64,000 bases of DNA from CAYWMD01 sp964458575. Lineage in GTDB: Bacteria; Verrucomicrobiota; Verrucomicrobiia; Limisphaerales; JADLHS01. Of the stretch, positions 17,313 to 25,322 are shown in pieces. The translations under genes and the position numbers were made by a program. The stretch lies in NCBI GenBank assembly GCA_964458575.1, contig CAYWMD010000005.1, forward strand, positions 1 to 64,000, in the 5' to 3' direction. Under the pieces are notes generated by a model, which saw nothing but the letters and a program-made list of their open reading frames with translations, searched no databases and was not told the DNA's origin. Position 1 is the first letter of the stretch, and each line of letters begins with the position of its first letter.

Positions 17313-18155
17313 ATGGCTGAAATTACTGCTGCCGCCGTGGGGAAACTGCGTGAAATGACCAACGCCGGCATGATGGATTGCAAAAAGGCGCTCGTTGAAT
17401 CGGGTGGGGACATTGAAAAAGCGGTGGAGTTCCTCCGCAAGAAGGGCCAGGCCACCGCGGCGGTAAAAGCCGCGCGCCAGGCCAAAGAAGGCGTCATCGC
17501 CCAGTTCATCGCACCGGGCGGTCGCCTGGGCGTGCTGGTTGAAGTGAATTCTGAATCCGACTTTGTCGCTCGCAACGACATGTTCAAGGCGTTCTGTGAC
17601 GACGTCGCGAAGAAGCTGGCCTCGGACCCCGGCGCGAATTTCGAAGCCGACCGCGAGGCGATCGTGGCCAAGATACGCGAGAACATCAAAATCGCCCGAC
17701 ACGCCCGCATGGAAGTGCAGGGTCACGGGCTGGTCGCCGCCTACATTCACACCGGCGCGAAGGTGGGCGTGTTGGTTGAGGTCGGCGCGGGCAAGGACAG
17801 TACGGTCACGAACGAGGATTTCAAGCAACTCGTCAAGGACATCACGTTGCAAATCGCCGCCGGCCATCCCTACGCCGTGTCGCGCGAGCAGGTGCCTGCG
17901 GATGTGATCGCCAAGGAACGTGAAATCGCCGCGCAATCGGATCGCCTCAAAGGCAAGCCGCCGCAAGCGATGGAGAAGATTCTGCAAGGCATCCTGGACA
18001 AGTTCTATCAGACCTACTGCCTCGTGGATCAGGGGTTTGTGAAAAAGAACTCCGAGATCAGTGTGAAGGAACACATCGCCCAGGTCGCCAAACAAATCGG
18101 TGACGAGGTAACGATCCGCCGGTTCGTCCGTTTTCAGGTGGGCGAAGCTGCGTAA
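17313..18155 (+). CDS. tsf: Elongation factor Ts
   Basis: EF-Ts (280 residues) is the nucleotide exchange factor of EF-Tu. The N-terminal UBA-like domain (LREMTNAGMMDCKKALVESGGD) and the EF-Tu-contact motif (here SESDFVARN, usually TDFVARN) are present. The start ATG at 17313 is preferred because the protein then begins MAEITAAAVGKLREMT; an upstream frame extension is spacer sequence. Two CAACTCT heptamers lie just before the start. It is transcribed with rpsB and ends at the terminator at 18177-18202. Confidence 0.97.
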   Translation: MAEITAAAVGKLREMTNAGMMDCKKALVESGGDIEKAVEFLRKKGQATAAVKAARQAKEGVIAQFIAPGGRLGVLVEVNSESDFVARNDMFKAFCDDVAKKLASDPGANFEADREAIVAKIRENIKIARHARMEVQGHGLVAAYIHTGAKVGVLVEVGAGKDSTVTNEDFKQLVKDITLQIAAGHPYAVSREQVPADVIAKEREIAAQSDRLKGKPPQAMEKILQGILDKFYQTYCLVDQGFVKKNSEISVKEHIAQVAKQIGDEVTIRRFVRFQVGEAA

Positions 18156-18176
18156 GCTCCACAGTCAATTTGCACC

Positions 18177-18202
18177 AAGGCGTCCCAACGGACGCCTTTT
18201 TT
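18177..18202 (+). terminator. Rho-independent terminator of rpsB-tsf
   Basis: The 8-base arms AGGCGTCC (18178-18185) and GGACGCCT (18190-18197) form a perfect stem around a CAAC loop, extended by one A-T pair, followed by a T run. It begins about 20 bases after the tsf stop codon and separates rpsB-tsf from pyrH. Confidence 0.9.
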
Positions 18203-18339
18203 GCTTGTCGAATGCTTGGGCAAGGCACGTCACCCTGTCTTGTCACAATCCGACAAGTCAGACGCGCGGCTTTGATTTGACGTGACGGGCGCGGATTGCT
18301 ACAACGCTGCCCGATGAACTCGTCCCGCCCTTGCCAACC

Positions 18340-19065
18340 ATGAAGAAGAAACCGCAACCCAAATATCGTCGAATCCTCCTCAAACTCAGCGGCGAGGCCC
18401 TGGGCGGGCCGAGCGGCATTGGCATTTGTCCGGAAGCCGTGCAGGACATGGCGGAGCAGATCCGTGAAGTGCGCGAATTGGGCGTGGAGGTCGTGCTCGT
18501 GGTCGGCGGCGGCAACATCTTCCGCGGCCTGTCGGGCAGCGAACGCGGCGTCGAGCGGGCCACGGGCGATTACATGGGCATGCTGGCCACGGTCATCAAC
18601 GCGCTGGCATTGCAGGATTCCCTGGAAAAGCTCGGTGTGCCGACGCGCGTGCAAAGCGCCATCACCATGGCGCAAGTGGCCGAGGCGTTCATTCGACGAC
18701 GCGCAGTGCGGCATCTCGAAAAGGGCCGCGTGGTGCTTTTCGCCGGCGGCACGGGCAATCCGTTTTTCTCCACCGACACGGCGGCGGCCTTGCGCGCCAA
18801 CGAAATCGGCGCGGAAGTAATCTTGAAGGCGACCAAAGTGGACGGCGTTTATGACAGCGACCCGAAGAAGAATGCGAAGGCGAAACGCTTCGCGCGCATC
18901 AGCTACTTCGACGCGCTGCAGAAGCGCCTCAAGGTGATGGATTCGACGGCTTTCTCGCTGTGCATGGACAACAAGATGCCGATCATCGTGTTCGATTTCT
19001 TCAAGGCGCACAACCTGAAGCGGGTCGTGATGGGCGAACCGGTTGGAACTTTGGTCACGGAGTGA
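18340..19065 (+). CDS. pyrH: UMP kinase
   Basis: A 241-residue amino-acid-kinase-family protein that converts UMP to UDP in pyrimidine synthesis. Motifs: ILLKLSGEALGG at the N-terminus, VVLVVGGGNIFRG, RATGDYMGMLATVINALAL, VVLFAGGTGNPFFSTDTAAALRA and the KVDGVYDSDP loop. The ATG at 18340 is chosen over an in-frame TTG at 18331. The usual rpsB-tsf-pyrH order is kept, but the terminator between tsf and pyrH implies its own promoter. The common downstream neighbour frr is not present here. Confidence 0.97.
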   Translation: MKKKPQPKYRRILLKLSGEALGGPSGIGICPEAVQDMAEQIREVRELGVEVVLVVGGGNIFRGLSGSERGVERATGDYMGMLATVINALALQDSLEKLGVPTRVQSAITMAQVAEAFIRRRAVRHLEKGRVVLFAGGTGNPFFSTDTAAALRANEIGAEVILKATKVDGVYDSDPKKNAKAKRFARISYFDALQKRLKVMDSTAFSLCMDNKMPIIVFDFFKAHNLKRVVMGEPVGTLVTE

Positions 19066-19083
19066 TGAGCGCATGAACGTTGA

Positions 19084-19137
19084 TTCGTTGAGCTGTTGAA
19101 CGTTAGCCACGGTTCAACGATTGAACGACTCAACGAA
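19084..19137. repeat. Nested hairpin after pyrH
   Basis: Outer arms TTCGTTGAG (19084-19092) and CTCAACGAA (19129-19137) enclose an inner pair GTTGAAC (19095-19101) and GTTCAAC (19112-19118). It starts 18 bases after the pyrH stop. There is no T run, so it is not a standard terminator, but it may protect the transcript end. Confidence 0.7.
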
Positions 19138-19187
19138 CCCCCGGTTCACGGATTGAATCATTTCCGGAAAAGAGGCATTGGTTAGGT

Positions 19188-19859
19188 ATGAAGTTCGCAT
19201 CGCGCGATGACGCAGGCCGTCGACTCGGGCAATTCTTGCGGAACGAAGGAGTGGCCGTGGATCTCGTGCTCGGCCTGCCACGCGGCGGCGTGATTGTGGC
19301 CGCGGAGGTCGCCCGCGAACTGCGGCGGCCGTTGGATGTGCTGATTGTACGGAAAATCGGCCATCCGTTTCATCGGGAGTTTGCCGTGGGTGCGCTGGCC
19401 GAGCCCGACGTCGTGATCCTGGATGAGGATTCCCTGGGGCGGAACCCGGTCGCCCGGGCGGAACTGGACGCGATCATCGCGGAAGAAACCAGCCGACTGA
19501 ACGAATACCGCGCAAAATTTCACATGGGCGGCGTGCCCGACCTCCACGGCAAATCGGTCGTGCTCGTGGATGACGGTCTGGCCACCGGCGCGACGACCGC
19601 AGCGGCCGTCCTCGCTGCCAGGAAGCGGGGCGCAACAAAAATCATGGTGGCTGCACCAGTGGCGTCCGACGGGGCGTTCGACCGGCTCAAAAGCTCGGCC
19701 GATCACGTGACAGCACTCCTGGTGGACGAAGGCTTCGAGGCGGTTGGGCAATACTACACCAGCTTCGAACAGACAACGGACGCGGAGGTGCAGGCGGTCC
19801 TGCGTGAGGCAAGGGTTTCCGGCGACGCGCCAATTTCGCAAGCCGGGAGTGCCCCGTAA
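19188..19859 (+). CDS. Phosphoribosyltransferase-family protein
   Basis: A 223-residue type I phosphoribosyltransferase fold. The PRPP-binding loop is KSVVLVDDGLATGATTAAAV (about residues 122-141) and an N-terminal GLPRGGVIVAAEVARELRRPLDVLIVRKIG matches the family of predicted phosphoribosyltransferases often linked to dienelactone-hydrolase-like or stress genes. The hood region that sets base specificity is not diagnostic, so the nucleobase is unknown. It lies 23 bases upstream of mutM, on the same strand, and is probably cotranscribed with it. Confidence 0.85.
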   Translation: MKFASRDDAGRRLGQFLRNEGVAVDLVLGLPRGGVIVAAEVARELRRPLDVLIVRKIGHPFHREFAVGALAEPDVVILDEDSLGRNPVARAELDAIIAEETSRLNEYRAKFHMGGVPDLHGKSVVLVDDGLATGATTAAAVLAARKRGATKIMVAAPVASDGAFDRLKSSADHVTALLVDEGFEAVGQYYTSFEQTTDAEVQAVLREARVSGDAPISQAGSAP

Positions 19860-19882
19860 TTTGAACTGTGTCCCATTTCAAC

Positions 19883-20734
19883 ATGCCCGAATTACCCGAA
19901 GTTGAAATTCTCGTGCGTCACCTGCGCCCTTTGATCCGGGGACGGACCATTCGCAGCGTCGTCGTCAAACGCGCCAAGGTGTTGCATCCTTCGTCCGTCC
20001 GGAAGTTTCAACAGACTTTGCGCAGGGCGAAGGTTGTGGGGCTTGATCGCCGTGGCAAATACCTGCTGTTCAAGCTGCGCTCAGGGCCTCGGCGCAAAGC
20101 CACAACCTTGCTGGGCCACCTCGGCATGACCGGGCGGATGTTCCTGGCGCGAAACGGCGCGGTGCTGCCCAAACACTCGGCGGTCGTGCTTGAACTGGAC
20201 CGGGGCAGGTTTGTTTACGAAGACCCGCGATATTTTGGGCGCTTGACCCTGGATGCTTCCGCCGCGTCGAAACTCGGGCCCGAACCTTTGGGGGCGGAAT
20301 TTGCCTGGCCGGCATTCGCTCACGCCCTGAAACGCTCACGCCAGGCGATCAAAGTGAAACTGCTCGATCAAACGCTCGTTGCGGGGATTGGCAACATTTA
20401 CGCGAGCGAGGCTTTATTTCGCGCCCGCATCTCGCCGAAGCTGTCGGCGGCGAAACTGACGAAGGCGCAGGTCAAACGGTTGTGGCGGGCGATCCGACTC
20501 GTGCTGCGGGAAGCCATCCAGTGCGGCAGCACCATGCCCGTGAACTTCGGCGCGGGCGGTCAGCGCGATGGCCTCTTTTATTTCGGCCGGGCGGACGGCG
20601 CTCCGGACTATTACGACGAGCGATTGCGCGTTTACGACCGGGCCGGTGAACCGTGTTGGAATTGCGGGCGACCGATCAAGCGAATCGTGCAGGCGGCGCG
20701 CAGCACGTTCTTCTGTCCCAATTGTCAGGGGTAG
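19883..20734 (+). CDS. mutM: Formamidopyrimidine-DNA glycosylase
   Basis: A bifunctional base-excision repair enzyme (283 residues) that removes 8-oxoguanine and formamidopyrimidines. The catalytic N-terminus P-E-L-P-E-V-E is intact after the Met, so the ATG at 19883 rather than the upstream in-frame codon must be the start. Also visible are the KYLLF lysine region, LGHLGMTGR, DQTLVAGIGNIYASEALFRARISP and a C-terminal zinc finger (CWNCGRPI ... FFCPNCQG). The stop codon overlaps the convergent sulfatase gene by 10 bases. Confidence 0.96.
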   Translation: MPELPEVEILVRHLRPLIRGRTIRSVVVKRAKVLHPSSVRKFQQTLRRAKVVGLDRRGKYLLFKLRSGPRRKATTLLGHLGMTGRMFLARNGAVLPKHSAVVLELDRGRFVYEDPRYFGRLTLDASAASKLGPEPLGAEFAWPAFAHALKRSRQAIKVKLLDQTLVAGIGNIYASEALFRARISPKLSAAKLTKAQVKRLWRAIRLVLREAIQCGSTMPVNFGAGGQRDGLFYFGRADGAPDYYDERLRVYDRAGEPCWNCGRPIKRIVQAARSTFFCPNCQG

Positions 20735-23238
20735 GCATCCAGCATGGTTCGCAGCGCTTGCAGGCGCGCGTCGCCTTCCGCCAGGGTCGGGCAAAGCCAG
20801 CCGCCTTCGTCGTATTCGTTCCAGGCGTAAACCAGCACCGTGTCGGCGCGCGCCGTTTCCGGGTTCGCCCGATTCCAGTCCAGCGCCGATTTGATGGAGG
20901 CCGCAATCTCGGCCGGCGTGCCCGGTTCATACCATGCGCCCGGATAATTTCGCGGTCGTCCGTCCCAACCCGCGTTGACCAGCGGCACGACCTCGCGTCC
21001 GGTGGCCTTGAATTGTTCCCAATACCAGCGGTTCGCCCCGGCCAGCGCCGCGTAAGCGCCGCCGGGGTTCTTGTCGCCCTGCGCGCTGTAAGCGCCGAGT
21101 GCGTCGAACGGAATTGCCTTCAGAAAATCCGCCGCGACCTGGTTCGGCCAGATTTGGGCCACGATGTAGGGATTGCCCGCTCCACGCAGTTCGCTCGTGG
21201 CGCGCAATTGGTGAAGGGCGTTGCTCGCGGCCGTGGCCGAGCCGAAGGTCGGGATCAACTTGTCGCCCGAGTAAATGTACAACAGCGGCCGGTCGCCACA
21301 CACACGTTGGTAGGTCGGCTCCTGGAACAGCTTCACAAATTGCGCGACGGTCGCGGTCCAGTCGTTGGTCGTCCCGAGATGCTGGCCTTGCAACAGGAGA
21401 CAAAAATTGAGGTCCTGCTTGTGTTTGCTGGCGAGGTATCGTTCCCAACCGTAGTTGTAAGGATTGAGGCGCGCGTTAGCCTTGGGGTGGTAATAGCAGA
21501 ACGCCCAGTAACCGAGTCCGCCCGACTTCGCGTATGCGATCTCCTCATCCATCACCGCCTGCGAATCTCCCCCGACGCTCACTGCACCGGCTTTGCCGAC
21601 CTTGGCGAAAAAGGGCAGGCGATCACGCCACTTCGGATCCGCGAGATTTGTTTGCCACGGATTATTGTTGAACCAACCGTCCCAGCGAATCGCGCCGATC
21701 AGCGGTCGAGCCGGACTTTGTTGGAGTTCACGCTTTAGCGTGTCCTCTGAAGAAGCTATAGCTTGAACTTCAACGTCCTTGCTCTTCGTCTCCATCCGTC
21801 CCGTGGATGGCGGACTGACAGCTGTTCGAGTGCGTAGTCCCGCTTTGGTCCTTTGCTCGAACCGCTTCAAGGCCGGTCCGATTTCGGGATCATTGAGGTC
21901 GGCCGCCGGGATGGTTTGCAAAAGCGCGTCAAACCGCTGGCGGGAGGCGACCACTTCCGGGTCCGTGGAATCCGTCACGTCGCGGTAACCGGCGGTTTCG
22001 TCGCGGCGATTTCCGCAGTCGTAGAACCGGCCGTTGCCATCCCGCAACCAACGTTGGTCGCGCAGCCAGCGCGCCGTGCCCAGGTAACTGTGAATCCATT
22101 CGCGTCCCGCAAACGGCTTGCCCGCCAGCAACGGCGCAAAACTCTTCCCGTCGAGGGCGTAGCCTTCCGGGAACTTCGCTCCGGCCAGTTCCGCCAGCGT
22201 CGGCAGCATGTCGGCGAAATCAACCAGCGCGTCACTCGATCCGATGGCTTCTACCCGTCCCGGGCCGTAAACGACGAACGGCACGCGCAAAGCCACCTCC
22301 GAGTTCAACTTCCCTTTGCCGTAACCCGCGGTGCCGTTGTCTCCCGTGACGATCAGGATCGTTTGCTGCGCCAATCCCTCCGCCACGACTTGCGCCCAGA
22401 TTTGTCCGATCAGGAAGTCCGCGTATTCCAGGTCGGTTTTGAGACTGCCCTTGATGCGTTTCCCGGTTTTGCTGCCGGCGGCGTCGCGTTCGGGCACCTC
22501 GGTGTACTTCCAACGCGCGCCGGGACTGGTGGGGGAGTTGGTGCTTTGCACCATCATGTGCGGCAGATTCATCGGGTAATAAACGAAGAACGGCTGCGCC
22601 TTGTGACGCCCGATGAAACTGTTGATGCGTTCCACTTCGAGGTCCGGACCAAAATCATCGGCCCTGGTCGGCAACCCCTTGCCATCGGCCACCAAACCCG
22701 GATGCCAGTACCATTGCACGGCATACATGCTGGACGTTCCTTTGTGGGCGGCGGCCTGCGGCGGCCCGTCGTAACCTGGCCAGTAACGCGCGATGCAATA
22801 CTCGTCAAAACCCAGGTCTGCCTTCGGGTTGTTGCTGAAATGACTCTTGCCGAACATCCCCGTCGCGTAACCGGCGGATTGCAGCACCTGACCCAGCACC
22901 TGGTTTCCCTTCCAGAACGGCTGTCGGGGGTTGATGCCGTTGTCCAGGTAACCGGTGCGTCCGCCGTAGCGGCCCGTGTGCAGCAAGGCGCGCGAGGGTC
23001 CGCACAACGGCGTGCTCCACGCCGTCTGAAACTGCACACCTCCGCGCGCCATGCGGTCGAGATTGGGCGTCTCGATGCCGCGCCCGCCGTAACATGCGAA
23101 TTCCTTGGCCGACACATCATCGAGCAACACGAGGATGAGGTTGGGTTTGACGGCGGGCAATGGCTCGCTTGCCGTTAGCGCAGGGCATAACCCGAACCCC
23201 GCGCCGAGGCACGCAACCAGGCGCAGCAATGATGACAT
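20725..23238 (-). CDS. Secreted sulfatase fused to a GH99/WbsX-like domain
   Basis: An 837-residue protein. The ATG at 23238 gives a signal peptide (MSSLLRLVACLGAGFGLCPALTAS). Residues about 30-470 form a type I sulfatase: D40-D41 metal ligands, C79-G-P-S-R83 formylglycine motif, GMFGKSHFSNN and VTGDNGTAGYGKGK. Residues about 510-837 resemble the GH99-like/WbsX (beta-alpha)8 domain: IGAIRWDGWFNNN, LGYWAFCYYHP, YIVAQIWPNQ and VYAWNEYDEGGWLCPT. The joint (about residues 488-506) is a translated dispersed inverted repeat (21720-21774). It could desulfate and cleave one polysaccharide, but the hydrolytic function of the second domain is inferred. No frameshift is seen across the joint. Confidence 0.85.
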   Translation of the reverse strand: MSSLLRLVACLGAGFGLCPALTASEPLPAVKPNLILVLLDDVSAKEFACYGGRGIETPNLDRMARGGVQFQTAWSTPLCGPSRALLHTGRYGGRTGYLDNGINPRQPFWKGNQVLGQVLQSAGYATGMFGKSHFSNNPKADLGFDEYCIARYWPGYDGPPQAAAHKGTSSMYAVQWYWHPGLVADGKGLPTRADDFGPDLEVERINSFIGRHKAQPFFVYYPMNLPHMMVQSTNSPTSPGARWKYTEVPERDAAGSKTGKRIKGSLKTDLEYADFLIGQIWAQVVAEGLAQQTILIVTGDNGTAGYGKGKLNSEVALRVPFVVYGPGRVEAIGSSDALVDFADMLPTLAELAGAKFPEGYALDGKSFAPLLAGKPFAGREWIHSYLGTARWLRDQRWLRDGNGRFYDCGNRRDETAGYRDVTDSTDPEVVASRQRFDALLQTIPAADLNDPEIGPALKRFEQRTKAGLRTRTAVSPPSTGRMETKSKDVEVQAIASSEDTLKRELQQSPARPLIGAIRWDGWFNNNPWQTNLADPKWRDRLPFFAKVGKAGAVSVGGDSQAVMDEEIAYAKSGGLGYWAFCYYHPKANARLNPYNYGWERYLASKHKQDLNFCLLLQGQHLGTTNDWTATVAQFVKLFQEPTYQRVCGDRPLLYIYSGDKLIPTFGSATAASNALHQLRATSELRGAGNPYIVAQIWPNQVAADFLKAIPFDALGAYSAQGDKNPGGAYAALAGANRWYWEQFKATGREVVPLVNAGWDGRPRNYPGAWYEPGTPAEIAASIKSALDWNRANPETARADTVLVYAWNEYDEGGWLCPTLAEGDARLQALRTMLDAYP
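21720..21774. repeat. 55-base inverted repeat translated inside the sulfatase fusion
   Basis: Arms GTTGGAGTTCACGCTTTAGC (from 21720) and AGCTATAGCTTGAACTTCAAC (21754-21774) are reverse complements with four mismatches. On the minus strand it encodes the linker residues VEVQAIASSEDTLKRELQQ. The same arms flank the spacer element at 14079-14218. Confidence 0.8.
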
Positions 23239-23440
23239 GCAGATCAAGTGCGTTTGAGTCAACACGGCGGACGATTTACCAGAAGGAAGACGGCAACGCC
23301 ATGCTGGATTGTGAGAGCACGAGCGTCGGCGCGAACAACAACTCAAGCTCTCGCTTCCGTGATGACAGTATGGCTTAACATGAAAGCCGAACCGGTGTCC
23401 GCTCTCCGGAGTAAACCTGGGTTGCGAACCGACGTAAAGA

Positions 23441-23472
23441 GGTCGCTCCTTACTGGCCAGTAAGGAGCGACC
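23441..23472. repeat. Perfect 32-base palindrome
   Basis: GGTCGCTCCTTACTGG and its exact reverse complement CCAGTAAGGAGCGACC are adjacent with no loop. It lies 8 bases beyond the stop codon of the minus-strand gene at 23480 and could act as its transcription end, though no T run follows. It marks the left edge of the integron-like region. Confidence 0.85.
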
Positions 23473-23479
23473 CCATTAC

Positions 23480-23878
23480 TTATGGAAGTTCGTAGAAGCG
23501 AAGATGCGTATTTATCTTCCACAACTTTCCATCCCGAAAATAGAACTCTTGGTAATATATGGGGTACTTTTTGCGATACGCATGCCAATGATCGCTCGCT
23601 CGAAACTCATCGGTAAACTTAAGATCCGCCGACCGCTTCTCGAGTTCGAAGCCGCGTTGTGACGGCTGCGAACCGTAACAAGCTATATTCGCGTCTTCAT
23701 TAAGATTGCGGTATTGATCGAACGCCTCCTGCTTTGTCATGCCGATTTCAAACCCATAAGCTTTGCCTCGCAGGGTAATGTGGTCACCTCCGAAAACGGC
23801 CTCCACTCCCAAGTAACCCAGCACAAGAACTATTACCGCCAAAAAAACAATCGAGATCGTTCGTACAATTCTTTTCAC
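23480..23878 (-). CDS. Small membrane-anchored protein of unknown function
   Basis: A 132-residue protein from a GTG at 23878 (an ATG 51 bases upstream is possible but would add low-complexity sequence). One transmembrane helix near the N-terminus (TISIVFLAVIVLVLGYLGV) is followed by a soluble domain containing GFEIGMTKQEAFDQYRNL, a motif of the general type seen in small extracytoplasmic domains such as BamE/SmpA-like proteins. No assigned function. It has the same orientation as the cassette gene next to it and may be a cassette or the host gene bordering the array. Confidence 0.55.
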   Translation of the reverse strand: MKRIVRTISIVFLAVIVLVLGYLGVEAVFGGDHITLRGKAYGFEIGMTKQEAFDQYRNLNEDANIACYGSQPSQRGFELEKRSADLKFTDEFRASDHWHAYRKKYPIYYQEFYFRDGKLWKINTHLRFYELP

Positions 23879-24012
23879 AGGAGTGCACTTTTGACCTTCC
23901 CCCAACCACCCCGACCGCGCAAGCGACAAATCCAGCGCCGCCCTCCGTCCTCCGACTTCCGATCACCGCTCACGCCCTTCCCACCTCCAGCACGCGCGTG
24001 CTCCGGTCAAAG

Positions 24013-24031
24013 CTAACCTTGGAGGTTAGGC
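24013..24031 (-). other. Truncated attC remnant at the end of the cassette
   Basis: On the minus strand GCCTAAC (24031 to 24025) matches the RYYYAAC half-site that opens an attC, and its TAA is the stop codon of the cassette gene, a typical integron arrangement. It is followed after only 6 bases by GTTAGC, close to the closing core GTTRRRY, so the long stem is missing. A CTAACC/GGTTAG hairpin (24013-24029) remains. Confidence 0.5.
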
Positions 24032-24484
24032 CGCGTGACCACGAGTTCGCTCCTTTCTGTCCTTCCAGAGGGCGCGTCCAGTAAAGAATGCGACGAGAAA
24101 CGAAGGGACTGCGCCGGTGATGAATAAACCAAAAGCGATGCCCAAGGCGAGGTTGTCTGGCGTGTGGAATCGAACCTCGTCCGAAATGCCCACAGCCAAC
24201 ATATAGACGCTGAGACCGAGCGAGACTACACACACAATGCCGCTACCCAAGAATAAAACTCCGAGCAGCCAAAGTGCGGAGCGTGGGAGAAGTGCCCTAT
24301 CCTGGTTGCAATTAATAATCCGTCGCAACGCGAGGAACACGACAGCGAATCCAGCGCTGAACAAGCCAACCAGCGGTGATCCGGAAACTGGGGCGATCAG
24401 GGCCAGCACGATGCAACCAAGCCCGAATACGAACAGAAAGGCGGAGAACGAGGTTTTCTCGGAGGCATTTGGTGAGGGGTCCAT
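24026..24484 (-). CDS. Integral membrane protein, probable integron gene cassette
   Basis: A 152-residue hydrophobic protein with four predicted membrane helices (about 12-32, 38-54, 69-95 and 112-137) and charged termini. I do not recognise the family. Its setting is informative: the ATG is 16 bases from the core GTTAGGC of the attC-like site at 24501-24597, and its stop codon TAA lies within the GCCTAAC half-site at 24025-24031. That is the standard build of an integron cassette, one gene followed directly by attC. No Shine-Dalgarno sequence is visible, also common in cassettes. Confidence 0.7.
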   Translation of the reverse strand: MDPSPNASEKTSFSAFLFVFGLGCIVLALIAPVSGSPLVGLFSAGFAVVFLALRRIINCNQDRALLPRSALWLLGVLFLGSGIVCVVSLGLSVYMLAVGISDEVRFHTPDNLALGIAFGLFITGAVPSFLVAFFTGRALWKDRKERTRGHAA

Positions 24485-24500
24485 ACTTATTGGCGTAGCG

Positions 24501-24597
24501 GCCTAACAGGTAGCAGTGTATCCGCCATGCCGAAGCCAGGCAGCGGTCGAATTAACGCGGGACGCCGGGGGCATGGCGGATAAACTGCCTGTTGAAC
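24501..24597 (-). other. attC-like integron recombination site
   Basis: Read on the minus strand, the 97-base site opens with GTTCAAC (matches RYYYAAC) and closes with GTTAGGC (matches GTTRRRY). The inner arms (about 24508-24531 and 24570-24590) pair over about 20 bases around TATCCGCCATGCC, with three unpaired extra bases (TAG) on one arm, the expected extrahelical feature of attC stems. Length and architecture fit a cassette attC. The integrase relic lies beyond it on the opposite strand, as in real integrons. Confidence 0.75.
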
Positions 24598-24842
24598 TGA
24601 ACCGCTGAGTTGCTGACATCCGAAGTACAGGAGAAAGTATCCAACCCGCAGTGTCAATCGTCGCTTTGGATTTTTGGTCCGGAGGCCCAAGCCGCAGGGT
24701 TCGCCGGGCCAAGCAGAACGGGCGAGGGGAAGTGAACGCCGCAACGGGACGTCCGAACCGGTGCAAAGGCCAACGTGGGCCCACCGCGTCGGTGACGGTC
24801 GGGCCGCCGGAACTCGCGCCAGTTGAGGGGCGGTCGGTGGGT
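24598..24842. other. Spacer between attC and the IS91 relic
   Basis: No gene is supported. Several short frames are open because of high GC content. The position suggests it is flank or end sequence of the IS91-type element, but no terminal motif could be confirmed. Confidence 0.4.
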
Positions 24843-25055
24843 TCATGAAGAGTCGTCGAAGCCCCTGGGCCAGACGGGGGGCACAGCCGCCACCAGGACC
24901 AGCGTCAAGACGCCGCAAAAGGGACAACGGCGTTGGGGTTCGCTGGGCGCGGGTTTCGGATCGGCGGGCGCCGGCGCCGGCGCCGTGTAGCGGCTCAAGT
25001 AAGCCAGCACTTGTTCCGGGCCGGCAAACGGACGATCCAGGATTTGCTCGGGCAT
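24843..25055 (-). pseudogene. Internally deleted IS91-family transposase relic
   Basis: A 70-residue open frame joins two distant parts of IS91/Y2 transposases. The first part (residues 10-23, RPFAGPEQVLAYLSRYT) matches the conserved FxGPEQVLxYLSRYTHR block. It then jumps, after a Pro/Ala-rich join, to a C-terminal RRCPFCG-type zinc motif and tail. The catalytic tyrosines and everything between are missing, so it cannot transpose. IS91 elements move by rolling circle and often sit beside integrons. The insertion may have removed attI and most of intI. Confidence 0.65.
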
Positions 25056-25149
25056 TCACCCCATGAGATAAGAGAACCGGCCACTTACTGCTCAGTATAT
25101 GCGCTCGCTCATAGACGATACCCAAGGGTCGGCTTAAGAAGCTATCTCA

Positions 25150-25243
25150 CGGGGTAAAAGACGTGAGCACCACGCAGATTTACACGCATGTGATGGCCAA
25201 GCCGGGGATTGGGGTGCGGAGTCCGCTGGACCAGACCGGATGA
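25150..25243 (+). pseudogene. intI (relic): C-terminal remnant of an IntI-type tyrosine recombinase
   Basis: The frame reads VKDVSTTQIYTHVMAKPGIG followed by VRSPLD and ends TGA at 25241. In intact integron integrases the same stretch is GHKDVSTTQIYTHV ... GVRSPLD, which contains the catalytic Tyr. The upstream sequence no longer encodes the rest of the protein. The orientation (plus, with cassettes on minus) is that of an integron integrase whose 5' end faced the array. Clearly non-functional. Confidence 0.75.
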
Positions 25244-25322
25244 AGGTTGTTGGTTAAGCAATGAACCCGTTTGACGCCCTCAATTCTCCACCCTCAACTT
25301 CGCCGGCGACTTCGGGACAGGC

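Noticed and set aside
24487..25125. A 212-codon minus-strand frame spanning attC and the IS91 relic
   Set aside because: It overlaps the attC stem and the better supported IS91 frame, and its composition is Pro/Arg/Leu-rich without motifs.
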